A stretch of 64,000 nucleotides of DNA from Gammaproteobacteria bacterium (GTDB taxonomy: Bacteria > Pseudomonadota > Gammaproteobacteria > Pseudomonadales > Pseudohongiellaceae): assembly GCA_008081045.1 (NCBI GenBank), contig VMDC01000002.1, positions 124,001 through 188,000 of the forward strand, written 5' to 3'. Below the pieces are notes generated by a model, which saw nothing but the letters and a program-made list of their open reading frames with translations, ran no database searches and had not been told where the DNA came from. The position numbers and the translations under genes were made by a program. Each line of letters begins with the position of its first letter. The stretch's first letter is position 1. This document shows positions 1-8,419 of the stretch, one piece after another.

Positions 1-317
1 CGCCGTCGTTCTACTCTGAAGCGCCGCAGGCCGCGATCATCATTGATAATCTTAACCGGCTTGAGGTTGCCGTGGCTGACATTATTGCCTATCCCAATCT
101 GGAAAATCGCGACGAATTGCTGGAAGCTGTCGCAGATGAGTTCACCAAAGACGATGTCAATGTCTCGGATGAGATGGAATACTTACTCTCTGCTCTGAGA
201 GGCGGTATTTTCAATCAGGGTGGCCCGGCAATCGGAGACCTGGGTCGGTCCGAACGCAATCGCTCTCGTGAAGCAATGGATATGGTCCACACGATGATCA
301 TGTCCGGCCCGCAATAG
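1..317 (+). CDS. Hypothetical protein, C-terminal part (5' end outside window)
   Basis: The reading frame is open from base 3 of the window without an in-frame stop, so this is the last ~104 residues of a longer gene and the GTG at 72 is unlikely to be the true start. The tail is acidic and helical in character (for example DEMEYLLSAL) and ends MIMSGPQ. I see no recognisable catalytic motif, signal peptide or membrane segment and do not recognise the family. It is followed at once by a strong terminator shared with the converging downstream gene. Confidence 0.6.
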   Translation, partial: PSFYSEAPQAAIIIDNLNRLEVAVADIIAYPNLENRDELLEAVADEFTKDDVNVSDEMEYLLSALRGGIFNQGGPAIGDLGRSERNRSREAMDMVHTMIMSGPQ

Positions 318-335
318 CCAGAGAGCAGAGGTGTT

Positions 336-365
336 AAAAAGCGAGCCACTGGCTCGCTTTTTTTG
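336..365. terminator. Bidirectional intrinsic terminator
   Basis: A GCGAGCC / GGCTCGC stem with a 3-nt loop is flanked by A-rich sequence on the left and a T tract on the right, so it can work in both directions. It separates the converging genes at 1-317 and 386-796. Confidence 0.9.
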
Positions 366-385
366 TGTCAGCTTCAGACCGGTGA

Positions 386-796
386 TCAGTCAAACCCGGC
401 AATCAGTTCATAAAGCCCTGCATAGGCAGTTTGTAATTCATCCATCGCCGCGCTGGTGTATTCCTGATAATGGATTAACTGGATTTCTGCCCAGAATCGA
501 GTCAAATCGGCGTAGATTTCATTCACTTCTGCTGTATCGGCTGCTGCGAATGCGACCTCATAGTCTTCCATGCGATTGGCCAGTAGCATTTGAAGCGCTG
601 CGAGCCGTTCCTGTGTGGGTGCTGCGAGAAGCCCGTAATAGCGTCTGATCAGATTCTCAGCGCCGGATTCGTTGCCATCACTTGCCAGAAGATCTATGCG
701 GTCGTCGCTGAGAAACAGCAGGACTTCTTCCTCGGCAGCAAAGAGATGACTCATAGACAGGAGCCACAGGAAAGCAAGCAGGTTTCGGTAAATCAT
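386..796 (-). CDS. Small exported hypothetical protein (136 aa)
   Basis: The N-terminus has a typical Sec signal: a short start, then the hydrophobic run LLAFLWLLSMSHLFA before the acidic sequence AEEEVLLF. The mature part is about 115 residues, predicted mostly helical, with no cysteines in pairs or catalytic motifs that I can name. It stands alone between two terminators on the minus strand. I do not recognise the family; a periplasmic location is inferred from the signal only. Confidence 0.6.
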   Translation of the reverse strand: MIYRNLLAFLWLLSMSHLFAAEEEVLLFLSDDRIDLLASDGNESGAENLIRRYYGLLAAPTQERLAALQMLLANRMEDYEVAFAAADTAEVNEIYADLTRFWAEIQLIHYQEYTSAAMDELQTAYAGLYELIAGFD

Positions 797-823
797 GTCA
801 GGGTTGCAGTTGGGTCGGTGGAA

Positions 824-859
824 TAAAAAAAGCCCGACTGCGCAAGCGGTCGGGCTTTT
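824..859. terminator. Intrinsic terminator downstream of the 917-2263 gene
   Basis: AAAAAGCCCGAC pairs with GTCGGGCTTTT around the loop TGCGCAAGCG. The A tract on the left gives the U tract for minus-strand transcripts ending after the copper monooxygenase-like gene. Confidence 0.9.
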
Positions 860-916
860 GTGTCAGTGCTGTGCTCGTAGCCCGAGGCCGCGAGACAGGC
901 TGGGGTCGGACAGCGC

Positions 917-2263
917 CTAGTCGTCGCTGCCGGCCAGAGAGCGTTGCTCTCTTTCTCTTCGTTCAGCCAGCAAAGCCTGATAGCCTTCTTCATCAAGATG
1001 GGTGATGGCCAGCCAGGCGTGAGTCATTTCGTCGCCGGTTCGGCTGCCGCCATACACCCACTGATCAGGATCAGGGTTGTTCGGGTTGTTGGCGGTGTTG
1101 TCGTACCATTGTTTCAGTACCAGCACTGCACCCGCCGGCACCAGCGGTGCGACATCAGGTTCATAAATGTGGCTGTGATGCCAGGTGGCACTCCAGTTTG
1201 AGATCTGGCTGATTTCTTCTGTGCGACCGGTTTCCGGATAGAAGATCTCCAGTGATGCCGCATTCATGCGCAGGTGCCCGTGGGGCTGGAAACTGTCGAG
1301 CCGAATGGGATGGTCAAAGCTGTGGAAGCCCTGAGTCATCTGATAACCATTAGGAGGAATAATCAGATCATCCTGCTCTTCAATTCGGTACAGGGCCAGG
1401 TCCTGCTTGTACACGTCGTTGGTCGCTTCGTAGTCCTCTTCGTGGAACCATAAGCCGATCTCAACCACATTGTCTTCGATCATGTCGCCCTGAGCCGTCG
1501 CGCCAACGCCGCCCGGAAACATGTGAATGCTCCACTGGATCATTGCACCTTCAGGCAAGGTTCGGCAGACACCTTCAGGAACCATTTCACCCCATTTGCC
1601 CATGGCGTATTCCGTCAGCATGCCATAGCGTTGGAGTTCGCCTTCTTCATCTTCCATCCAGACACTTGAGTTGGCGTGATGAACCACAGCGGAAGCATCT
1701 CCCCTCGGCTTCACCTGAACGGCCTTGATGCAGCGAGAGGCAGTCATGCCCGGGTCTACGAATTCATTACTCCACAGATCATTACCGCTTGCCGGGATGT
1801 CATATGAGCTGGAAGGTACAATCAGATCAGGCTGACCAAGCTGAGCAGCAAAGTTCCACTCGTTCGGATCTTTAATCTGCGCCGGTGGCGGTGCATTTTC
1901 CGGATCGCCCATCGGGGCGCCGGCTTCTACCCAAGCGACGATCGCATCGATCTCTGACTGCTCAAGGCGCCAGTCGCCGAGCAGATCCTGAATGCCGATG
2001 TGCTGGTCATAAGCATAAGGAGGCATTTCCCGATTGGCGACTCGATAGGAGATCAGCGGCGCCCAGGGCCGCACCTGGTCGTAGTTCTCAAAAGCCATCG
2101 GACCAATGCCGCCTTCCTGGTGGCATACCACGCAATTTTCATTGATGATTCGGCCAATCTCGCCATTGTAGGCCAGTTCGTGGTCGGACTGGGCGGATGC
2201 CTCAGTAGCCCCCGCCAGCAGGGCAAGAGCGGCAATCCCTGACCAAGCTTTAGCGTTTCTCAT
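917..2263 (-). CDS. Exported cytochrome c / PHM-like type II copper monooxygenase (paralog A)
   Basis: This 448-aa protein has a signal peptide (cleavage probably after ATEASA, ~24), one c-type heme site C44-V-V-C47-H48, then a two-lobed copper monooxygenase module like peptidylglycine alpha-hydroxylating monooxygenase. Candidate ligands line up with the PHM sites: H195-H196 and H247 for the first copper (CuH), H328-x-H330 and M413 in GDEM for the second (CuM). All ligands are present, so activity is plausible. The single heme suggests electrons come from a periplasmic cytochrome chain rather than only from ascorbate (inference). The start is fixed by the RBS GGGAG six bases upstream. Close tandem paralog of the gene at 2584-3939, but each has its own terminator. 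The substrate cannot be read from sequence. Confidence 0.85.
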   Translation of the reverse strand: MRNAKAWSGIAALALLAGATEASAQSDHELAYNGEIGRIINENCVVCHQEGGIGPMAFENYDQVRPWAPLISYRVANREMPPYAYDQHIGIQDLLGDWRLEQSEIDAIVAWVEAGAPMGDPENAPPPAQIKDPNEWNFAAQLGQPDLIVPSSSYDIPASGNDLWSNEFVDPGMTASRCIKAVQVKPRGDASAVVHHANSSVWMEDEEGELQRYGMLTEYAMGKWGEMVPEGVCRTLPEGAMIQWSIHMFPGGVGATAQGDMIEDNVVEIGLWFHEEDYEATNDVYKQDLALYRIEEQDDLIIPPNGYQMTQGFHSFDHPIRLDSFQPHGHLRMNAASLEIFYPETGRTEEISQISNWSATWHHSHIYEPDVAPLVPAGAVLVLKQWYDNTANNPNNPDPDQWVYGGSRTGDEMTHAWLAITHLDEEGYQALLAERREREQRSLAGSDD

Positions 2264-2524
2264 AATTCTCTCCCGTTTGATCGTGTGTAGTGGGTCGGAA
2301 ACTGATCGTACTACTTAATTCTTTACTCCTCAGAGTGTACTCCTTAAAACCCCAGTAAAAAAGCGGGAATTTGTTCTATTTTGGTGCGATTTTTCTCCTT
2401 TTATCCGTCCATTCCACCGGAATGCAGAGAATTGGCGCCGCGGGACGGGTTTTCAGGCCATGGGCCATATTTCAGATTCACGCTGGGAGTCGCATGGGTT
2501 GGCTACTTCTGCAACTGACAGGCA
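2264..2524. other. Intergenic region upstream of paralog A
   Basis: With the terminator that follows, this is a 320-base gap between the two tandem copper enzymes. It is AT-rich near the gene and holds AGTGTACT at 2334-2341, one base different from the AGTATACT half-site seen at 38357-38389. No convincing coding region; it presumably carries the promoter of the 917-2263 gene. Confidence 0.4.
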
Positions 2525-2557
2525 TAAAAAAAGGCCGGTTATGACTAACCGGCCTTT
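2525..2557 (-). terminator. Intrinsic terminator after paralog B
   Basis: Twelve-base perfect stem AAAGGCCGGTTA / TAACCGGCCTTT with loop TGAC, preceded on the plus strand by an A run (U run for minus-strand RNA). It ends the transcript of the 2584-3939 gene. Confidence 0.9.
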
Positions 2558-2583
2558 CTGAGATTTGCTCTACCAGCGAGTGC

Positions 2584-3939
2584 TTAGTCGTCGCTGCCTG
2601 CCAGCGAACGCTGCTCGGCTTCGCGACGCTCGGCGAGAAGCTGTTCATAGCCTTCTTCATCGAGGTGAGTCACAGCGATCCAGGCGTGAGACATTTCGTC
2701 GCCCGTGCGGCTGCCGCCATATACCCACTGATCAGGATCAGGGTTGTTGGGATTGTCGGCGGTGTTGTCGTACCACTGCTTGATTACCAGAACTTCACCC
2801 GGTGCCAGCAGTGGAGCCACGTCCGGCTCATAAATGTGGCTGTGGTGCCAAGTTGCGCTCCAGTTGGAGATTTGGCTGATAGACGTGGTTCGGCCTGTCT
2901 TGGGGTCGAATTTCTCAAGCGAAGCCGCGTTCATGCGCAGGTGGCCATGCGGCTGAAAGCTGTCGATTCGAACCGGATGGTCAAAAGAGTGGAATCCCTG
3001 AGTCATCGCGTAGCCATTGGGAGGCACGATCAGATGGCCATTTTCATAGCCTTCACGCAGAGGGTACAGGCGCAGGTCCTGATTGTAGACATCGTTGGTT
3101 TCCTCGTAGTCCTCGTCATGGAACCACAGGCCGATTTCAACAACGTTGTCCTTGATCATACCGCCTTCTGCAGTGGCACCTACACCGCCGGGGAACATGT
3201 GAATGTCCCAGCGGACCAGCGAGTTCGCTGGCATGGTGCGGCAAACACCCTCAGGCATTAATTCACCCCACTTGCCCATGGCATACTCGGTGAGTTGGCC
3301 GTACTGCTGAAGTTCGCCTTCTTCGTCGTAGACGTAGACGTCAGAGTTAGCGTGGTGTACCACGGCTTTTGCGTCGCCGCGAGGCTTCACCTGAACCGCC
3401 TTGATGCAGCGGTTTTCCGCAAGCTGTGGATCAACAAATTCTTTGCTCCACAGGTCGTTTCCGTTCGCCGGAATGTCATAGGCCTGTGAAGGGATAATCA
3501 TGTGTGGCTCGCCAAACATCGGCTCGAAAGTCCAGCCGTTGGCATCTGGCAGGTCTGCCGCCGGAGGCACGATGTCGGTGTCACCCAACGGGGCGCCTTG
3601 CTGGACCCAGGCAACGATGGTGTCGATCTCTTCCTGTTCCAAGCGCCAGTCGCCTTCCAGCTCCTGAATACCGATGTGCTGGTCGTAAGCGTAAGGAGGC
3701 ATCTCCCGATTTTCCACCTTGTACGAAATCAGCGGAGCCCAGGGGCGTACCTGGTCGTAATTCTCAAACTGCATCGGGCCCACACCGCCTTCACGGTGAC
3801 AGACTACGCAGTTTTCGTTGATGATTTTTGCTACATCACTGTTGTAGGTGATTTCGCGGTCTTGAGCGTGGGCACCCAGGCCAATGGTCAGAGCGATGGC
3901 TCCGCCAAGCAGGGTGGTGGTTTGACGCATGTTTTTCAT
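2584..3939 (-). CDS. Exported cytochrome c / PHM-like type II copper monooxygenase (paralog B)
   Basis: This 451-aa protein starts at the ATG ending at 3939, six bases after a strong AAGGAGA; a longer reading to 3969 lacks such a site. It has a signal peptide ending near GLGAHA, a heme c site C44-V-V-C47-H48, and PHM-like copper ligands H195-H196, H247, H331-x-H333 and M416. It aligns almost without gaps with paralog A, differing by a 3-residue insertion near residue 298, and even the C-terminal end (QRSLAGSDD) is the same. A recent tandem duplication with both copies catalytically intact is the simplest reading. Expected site of action is the periplasm. Substrate unknown. Confidence 0.85.
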   Translation of the reverse strand: MKNMRQTTTLLGGAIALTIGLGAHAQDREITYNSDVAKIINENCVVCHREGGVGPMQFENYDQVRPWAPLISYKVENREMPPYAYDQHIGIQELEGDWRLEQEEIDTIVAWVQQGAPLGDTDIVPPAADLPDANGWTFEPMFGEPHMIIPSQAYDIPANGNDLWSKEFVDPQLAENRCIKAVQVKPRGDAKAVVHHANSDVYVYDEEGELQQYGQLTEYAMGKWGELMPEGVCRTMPANSLVRWDIHMFPGGVGATAEGGMIKDNVVEIGLWFHDEDYEETNDVYNQDLRLYPLREGYENGHLIVPPNGYAMTQGFHSFDHPVRIDSFQPHGHLRMNAASLEKFDPKTGRTTSISQISNWSATWHHSHIYEPDVAPLLAPGEVLVIKQWYDNTADNPNNPDPDQWVYGGSRTGDEMSHAWIAVTHLDEEGYEQLLAERREAEQRSLAGSDD

Positions 3940-4161
3940 GCTGGTCTCCTTATTAGGAATATTAGGCAAATCTCAACCGAAAATAGTAATGGGAGGTCAG
4001 GGAAAAGTCCATTTTTACCGGGCTTTTTACGGGACATTGTGCAACAAATTGCAACAGTCTGAAGGGCACGGAATACGGGGGGTTGAGGGGATTTTCCCGT
4101 TGTAGGGAGGGTAAATGTGATCGCCCAGCAGCGAAATCAGCGACAGTTCTCAGGCCAAAAC

Positions 4162-4190
4162 AAAACGACCGGCGCTAGGCCGGTCGTTTT
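4162..4190. terminator. Intrinsic terminator after the 4206-5144 gene
   Basis: AAAACGACCGG pairs perfectly with CCGGTCGTTTT around a 7-nt loop; A and T tracts on both sides make it usable on either strand. Confidence 0.9.
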
Positions 4191-4205
4191 GCTGCAAATT
4201 TCCGG

Positions 4206-5144
4206 CTAGCGGACGGTGACTCGCTGATAGACGTTAGTCCAGCAGCATTGGTCGCCATTCGAACTGTCGGGGGCCTCATGGATATCCACTTTGGTGCTGA
4301 TAATGTAGTCGCCCGGAGCTGAGAACGTCGCATAGACGCGGGCTGTGCCGGCAGGGCCGGGAATTTCCAATTCATTGGCAGCTGGCGCTCGCCAGAAGTT
4401 GTAGCGTCGGTCGTTTTCGTTATACGGGTTTTCCGCCGCCGGGGTGGACTCGTGCGGAGTGAACTCCACGTCACCCGGGCCCTGATACTTCATGAAGGCC
4501 ACGCCCATCGGCAATGGCTCTCCGAAACGGGGATCAGTGGGGTCGCGTTCCGCTGGGTCCGATGCATTGACAACCAGCTCAACTCGCTCGCCCACGCTCA
4601 CTGCGCCGCCCGGATAGTCTCCGATCTGTGCATACAGCCCGGGCAGTTGGTCACCGCCTTCGCCGAGCCCAACTCGTGGCTGCAGAGCCCCCTGCGGCCG
4701 GGGACGGATGAAATCCAGTTCATAGGCAGATGCCCCATAACGACCGGGCACTTTAAGCTCTTCATTGCTACCGGTTTTGAGATACCACCACACGTCCGTC
4801 TCACGTTCTGCGTTAGGCACGGTGACGGTGAAAGCGCCAGTGGAGCGACCAGGTGGAAAATAGGTGGGCTGAATACCATCCCATTTTGCCGGCTCGATGC
4901 GATTGGCTTCCCCAAGTGGGATGTCCACTCCTTCTTCATTACGATTGATGATGCCGAAAGAGAAACTGGTGGTCCCGTCTTGATTGTCTATCCAGCCCTC
5001 GAGTACCGGTATGATAGGCAGCCCGTCGGGTGGCGTAAGGCTCAGGAAGCGGCCATTATCAGCCGACTGTGCCGATACTGAAATCGCGGACAGGGCAAGT
5101 AGAGTCGATGCGGCAATCGTCAGGAAGTTTTTCATCGTTAGCAT
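4206..5144 (-). CDS. Exported protein of unknown function linked to the copper enzymes
   Basis: The preferred start (ATG ending at 5144) follows GGAGAA at suitable spacing; an ATG at 5159 has no ribosome site. The 312-aa product has a signal peptide ending near ISVSA-QS and a beta-rich, aspartate/proline-rich mature part. Near the C-terminus lies the vicinal-cysteine motif DQCCWTNVYQRV, and histidines are few (FTPHES, VDIHEA). It is the first of three co-directional exported genes (4206, 2584, 917), each ending in its own terminator, so they may be co-regulated rather than co-transcribed. I do not recognise a catalytic family. A binding or accessory role for the neighbouring copper enzymes is a guess from position only. 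Confidence 0.6.
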   Translation of the reverse strand: MLTMKNFLTIAASTLLALSAISVSAQSADNGRFLSLTPPDGLPIIPVLEGWIDNQDGTTSFSFGIINRNEEGVDIPLGEANRIEPAKWDGIQPTYFPPGRSTGAFTVTVPNAERETDVWWYLKTGSNEELKVPGRYGASAYELDFIRPRPQGALQPRVGLGEGGDQLPGLYAQIGDYPGGAVSVGERVELVVNASDPAERDPTDPRFGEPLPMGVAFMKYQGPGDVEFTPHESTPAAENPYNENDRRYNFWRAPAANELEIPGPAGTARVYATFSAPGDYIISTKVDIHEAPDSSNGDQCCWTNVYQRVTVR

Positions 5145-5376
5145 GGATGTATTCTCCATTTAGTCTAGTCGTTTGAGCTGATTCAGTGATTGATTGAACG
5201 GTTGCTCATTCTCGTCTGTCGGCAGCGGCAGTCCGGTGGGACAGAGAGGCGCACTTTATCGTGTGAGTTTAAGTTGCGCACTGTCAATCAGGACAGCTAG
5301 GATAGCGACCAATTCCATTGGCGTCCACATTATTGAAGCGGTAAACAGTGCCTTTATGTTGTTGTTTTTTTACAAA

Positions 5377-7098
5377 ATGTTACATATTCCGAGCCGGGTT
5401 TTCCTGAAACCAGCCCGGCAGCGCGCGTGGCTACTTTTTTCGTTGGTCTGCTGCGCGACGTTCAGCGGGGCCCTCCAGGGAGCCCTCGATCGGGTCGGTG
5501 ACTTTGCGCTGCTGGACGATCGTGGAACTTTTCACCAGCTGAGTCGTTACCAGCACCGGGCTGCACTCGCCGTGATGGCGTATGACAGCAGCTGTGCCGA
5601 GATGGGCAGCATGCTTGACCGCTTTGCGGCTCTGGACTCTTCGTATAGAGACCAGGGTATTGACTTCGTCCTGTTGGATGCAAGAGATCTTGGTCGGGAG
5701 GTCGCCCGTGCACTCGATCTGCCACTTCCTCTGCTGGAAGATGATGGGCAGTTGGTGTCGGAGACTCTCGAAATCACCCGGGCTGGCGATGTGCTCGTGC
5801 TCAACCCACAGAGGCTCTCTGTTTACTACCGCGGAGACAGCAGTGAGGCTCTTGACGGCGCGCTGAATGCGGTAGTGGACGGTCGTGTGGATGATACGAT
5901 GACTGTCGAAACAGCGGGTTGCTCGATTGATTTCCCAATCCGGAGCCGCCATCTTGAATCGCCTCCAGACTATGTGTCAGAAGTGGCACCTATAGTGATC
6001 GAGAACTGTCTGGATTGTCATGTGCAGGGTGGGGTAGGTCCGTTTGCGATGGACTCCTACATCATGCTGCTCGGGTGGTCACCCATGATTCGCGAGGTGC
6101 TGCTGAATAAGCGCATGCCGCCTATGCAGGTCGATCCCTACGTCGGACACAGTGCCAGCGCCAGAGGAGTCTCTAAGCAGGATTTGCAGACCCTGATTCA
6201 CTGGATTGATGCAGGGGCTCCGCGGGGTGAGGGGGAGATCGATCCGCTGGAGCAGCACATGAAATCGGACGATGGGTGGGTGCTTGGAGAGCCGGATTAC
6301 ATTGTTAAGGGTCCTGAACATTCGATACCCTCTACCGGCGTTCTTGATTACTACTACAACAATATTGAGTTGCCCTTTACCGAAGACAAGTGGGTAAAAG
6401 CGGTGCAGTACCGCGCGGGTGATCCGTCTGTGCTTCACCATCTGATCACTTTTGTGTCCGAACCCGAAGAGGATTTCTGGGGGGCAGAGCGTGACAGCAC
6501 CTCAGTCAGCCGTCGCTTCGTTGCTGGCTACATCCCCGGTAAAGATAATGTCTATGAGTTTCCTGAGGGGGTCGGCACTTTTATCCCGGCAGGTCACCGC
6601 CTGTCGATGCAATTTCACTACGTCACGAATGGTCAATCGACCGTAGATCAGACTCAACTGGGGCTGTATTTCAGCGACCAGCCCTTACCACGAGAGCAGC
6701 GAGTCCGAGCGATCGGCACGCGCTTTGTGCTCCCTCCTAATACACCGGAATTTGCACTGCAAGCCAGCCACTCGCTTGACGAGAACATCGTGATTACCGG
6801 TGTACGTGCGCGAATGAATTATCGCGGCAGCAGAATGCGCTTTGAGGTGGAAGCACCGAGCGGCGTCAGCCAGCAGTTGTTCAGTGTGCCGGCGTTTAAC
6901 TATGGCTGGCAGCCTCACTACCTGCTCGACAAGCCGGTTTCTGTCAGTGCGGGTTCGACGCTTCGTGTAGCGGGCGCTTTGGATAATTCAGTGTCGAACC
7001 CTACCAATCCAGATCCGGACCTTGAAATCCCATTTGGTTTCAACAGTTGGGAAGAGATGTTCACGGGATATTTTACTTACTATCAGAGCTTCGACTGA
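5377..7098 (+). CDS. Redoxin-like / cytochrome c / PHM-like fusion with a broken CuM site
   Basis: The start chosen here gives 573 aa, matching the 576-aa homolog at 33430-35160, and places an Arg-rich n-region plus hydrophobic core (AWLLFSLVCCATFSGA) at the front; an ATG at 5356 is possible. Domains: redoxin-like fold ~38-175 with one cysteine (C73) instead of a CxxC pair; heme c site C211-L-D-C214-H215; PHM-like module ~300-570. CuH ligands H354-H355 and H414 are present and the late Met survives in EEMF. The HxH pair of the CuM site is replaced: the homolog reads H-M-H-Y-R-G, this one R479-M-N481-Y-R-G. It may therefore bind only one copper and act as an electron carrier, copper sensor or pseudoenzyme (inference). 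Its stop overlaps the start of the next gene. Confidence 0.75.
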   Translation: MLHIPSRVFLKPARQRAWLLFSLVCCATFSGALQGALDRVGDFALLDDRGTFHQLSRYQHRAALAVMAYDSSCAEMGSMLDRFAALDSSYRDQGIDFVLLDARDLGREVARALDLPLPLLEDDGQLVSETLEITRAGDVLVLNPQRLSVYYRGDSSEALDGALNAVVDGRVDDTMTVETAGCSIDFPIRSRHLESPPDYVSEVAPIVIENCLDCHVQGGVGPFAMDSYIMLLGWSPMIREVLLNKRMPPMQVDPYVGHSASARGVSKQDLQTLIHWIDAGAPRGEGEIDPLEQHMKSDDGWVLGEPDYIVKGPEHSIPSTGVLDYYYNNIELPFTEDKWVKAVQYRAGDPSVLHHLITFVSEPEEDFWGAERDSTSVSRRFVAGYIPGKDNVYEFPEGVGTFIPAGHRLSMQFHYVTNGQSTVDQTQLGLYFSDQPLPREQRVRAIGTRFVLPPNTPEFALQASHSLDENIVITGVRARMNYRGSRMRFEVEAPSGVSQQLFSVPAFNYGWQPHYLLDKPVSVSAGSTLRVAGALDNSVSNPTNPDPDLEIPFGFNSWEEMFTGYFTYYQSFD

Positions 7099-8165
7099 TG
7101 TCGGAGGGCGCACTCTTCGATTGCTCCAGCTGTAATGTTGAGGGTGCTATTCAGGCGCAGGCCCAGCTGCACCATGCTTATCTGCTCGGACTCCAGCTCA
7201 GGGTCTCTCATCAGGTTTCAGACGACGATGTCGAGCGCTGGATGTTCCGGCTTTTTCGTAAACAACACGAAGAAAAGTTTCTTGAGAGCTTCGAAAAACT
7301 TGGGTTGACGGGACTGCCGGATGCCGTCGCCTGCGCGAAATATCATGTACTTTCCAACAGTATCGGTGGGGTCAACGTCGAATTTTTGCCGGAATCGGAC
7401 CAAAAGGCATGGGTGCGATTCCGCTATCCGCGCTGGATGTATTTCGGCCCGGCGCTGTGCGGGGTGCCGGTTGGGGTGAGCCGTGGATTTCTTAAAGGTT
7501 GGTATGCTCATAACGGCGTTTCACTGGGCAATCCGCGCTTGGGCTATGTGTGTGTCTCCGAAGACATGACAGAAGAATTTGGTCTTTGCGGCTATTTCAA
7601 AGAGTATGACCATGAGTTGTCCGAAGATGAACGATTACAGTTTGCCAAAGGAGAAATACCGCCCGCCTATTGTGCGTCACAGCAACCTGAGCCCCCTTCG
7701 TCTCACTGGAACACAGAGCGACTGCGCAAGGCGAACAGAAACTATGCCGTCGATTTCGTGCGTAACGCGCTGGTCGCGCTGCGTACTACCCTTCCTGAGG
7801 AGCAAGCGCTTGCCCTGGCGCGAAGCGCTGCCCGTCTCACCGGTCTGCAGTACTTTCAGGAAACCCGCTTTCTGACGGGTTGTAATGACGGTGACTTGGT
7901 CAGCGCTGTGCACTATTTGCAGGTCATGTCAGCTGGCCTGGGCGATGAATCCGAATTACTTGATTCACCCTCTTGCGAGCAGCGACTTAGAATCCGCTCG
8001 CCCCGAATTGTGAGGGCTTGTGAACCCCTTGAGCGCGTTTTTGTACTCAATGCCTGGCAATGTTTATGGCAAGGCGCACTGGCGTCATTCCGCGACATGA
8101 AAACCCTGAGCGTTGAGGAACAGGGCGATGACCTGATTCTGACCCTCACTGAATTGCAGCGCTAG
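7098..8165 (+). CDS. Hypothetical protein translationally coupled to the 5377 fusion gene
   Basis: The ATG shares a base with the stop of the upstream gene (TGATG), a classic coupling arrangement, so an upstream start at 7047 inside that gene is not needed. The 355-aa product starts MSEGALFDCSSC without a signal peptide, so it is probably cytosolic. It is rich in aromatic residues and cysteine, with a central block WVRFRYPRWMYFGPALCGVP and a helical C-terminal half. I do not recognise the family. Coupling suggests a job tied to the exported copper/heme protein, such as maturation or a partnered metabolic step, but nothing in the sequence proves it. Confidence 0.65.
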   Translation: MSEGALFDCSSCNVEGAIQAQAQLHHAYLLGLQLRVSHQVSDDDVERWMFRLFRKQHEEKFLESFEKLGLTGLPDAVACAKYHVLSNSIGGVNVEFLPESDQKAWVRFRYPRWMYFGPALCGVPVGVSRGFLKGWYAHNGVSLGNPRLGYVCVSEDMTEEFGLCGYFKEYDHELSEDERLQFAKGEIPPAYCASQQPEPPSSHWNTERLRKANRNYAVDFVRNALVALRTTLPEEQALALARSAARLTGLQYFQETRFLTGCNDGDLVSAVHYLQVMSAGLGDESELLDSPSCEQRLRIRSPRIVRACEPLERVFVLNAWQCLWQGALASFRDMKTLSVEEQGDDLILTLTELQR

Positions 8166-8337
8166 ATGACCATTCGCGGTATGCGTTGAGCGTCGGAGGT
8201 CGCCGCTCTGGCGTTTTCCGCTTGACTGCCCCGGGCGCCTCAGACCGGCCTGACGAAGCATGTTAAATGTGCGTACACCGGTGGCAGGGTTTGCTATTCT
8301 TCACCGGCATTTCCCTTGTCTGGTTCTGCCCCGGCGA

Positions 8338-8355
8338 TGGAAATTGCAATTTCCA
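8338..8355. promoter_or_regulatory. 18-bp perfect palindrome, candidate operator
   Basis: TGGAAATTGCAATTTCCA reads the same on both strands. It lies 65 bases before the MFS start; a second inverted repeat (GGGCAC-AAA-GTGCCC) sits at 8371-8385. The position and symmetry fit a dimeric repressor site; no regulator gene is adjacent. Confidence 0.5.
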
Positions 8356-8419
8356 GACAATCGTTTCATCGGGCACAAAGTGCCCGCTTACAAAACTGGA
8401 TTCAGAGTCTGTGGCACCG

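Noticed and set aside
2665-3261. 198-codon frame antisense to copper paralog B
   Set aside because: Val/Arg-rich shadow; the opposite strand encodes conserved ligands.
7047-7097. Upstream start for the coupled hypothetical gene
   Set aside because: It would lie inside the preceding gene; the TGATG overlap at 7096-7100 gives a natural start.
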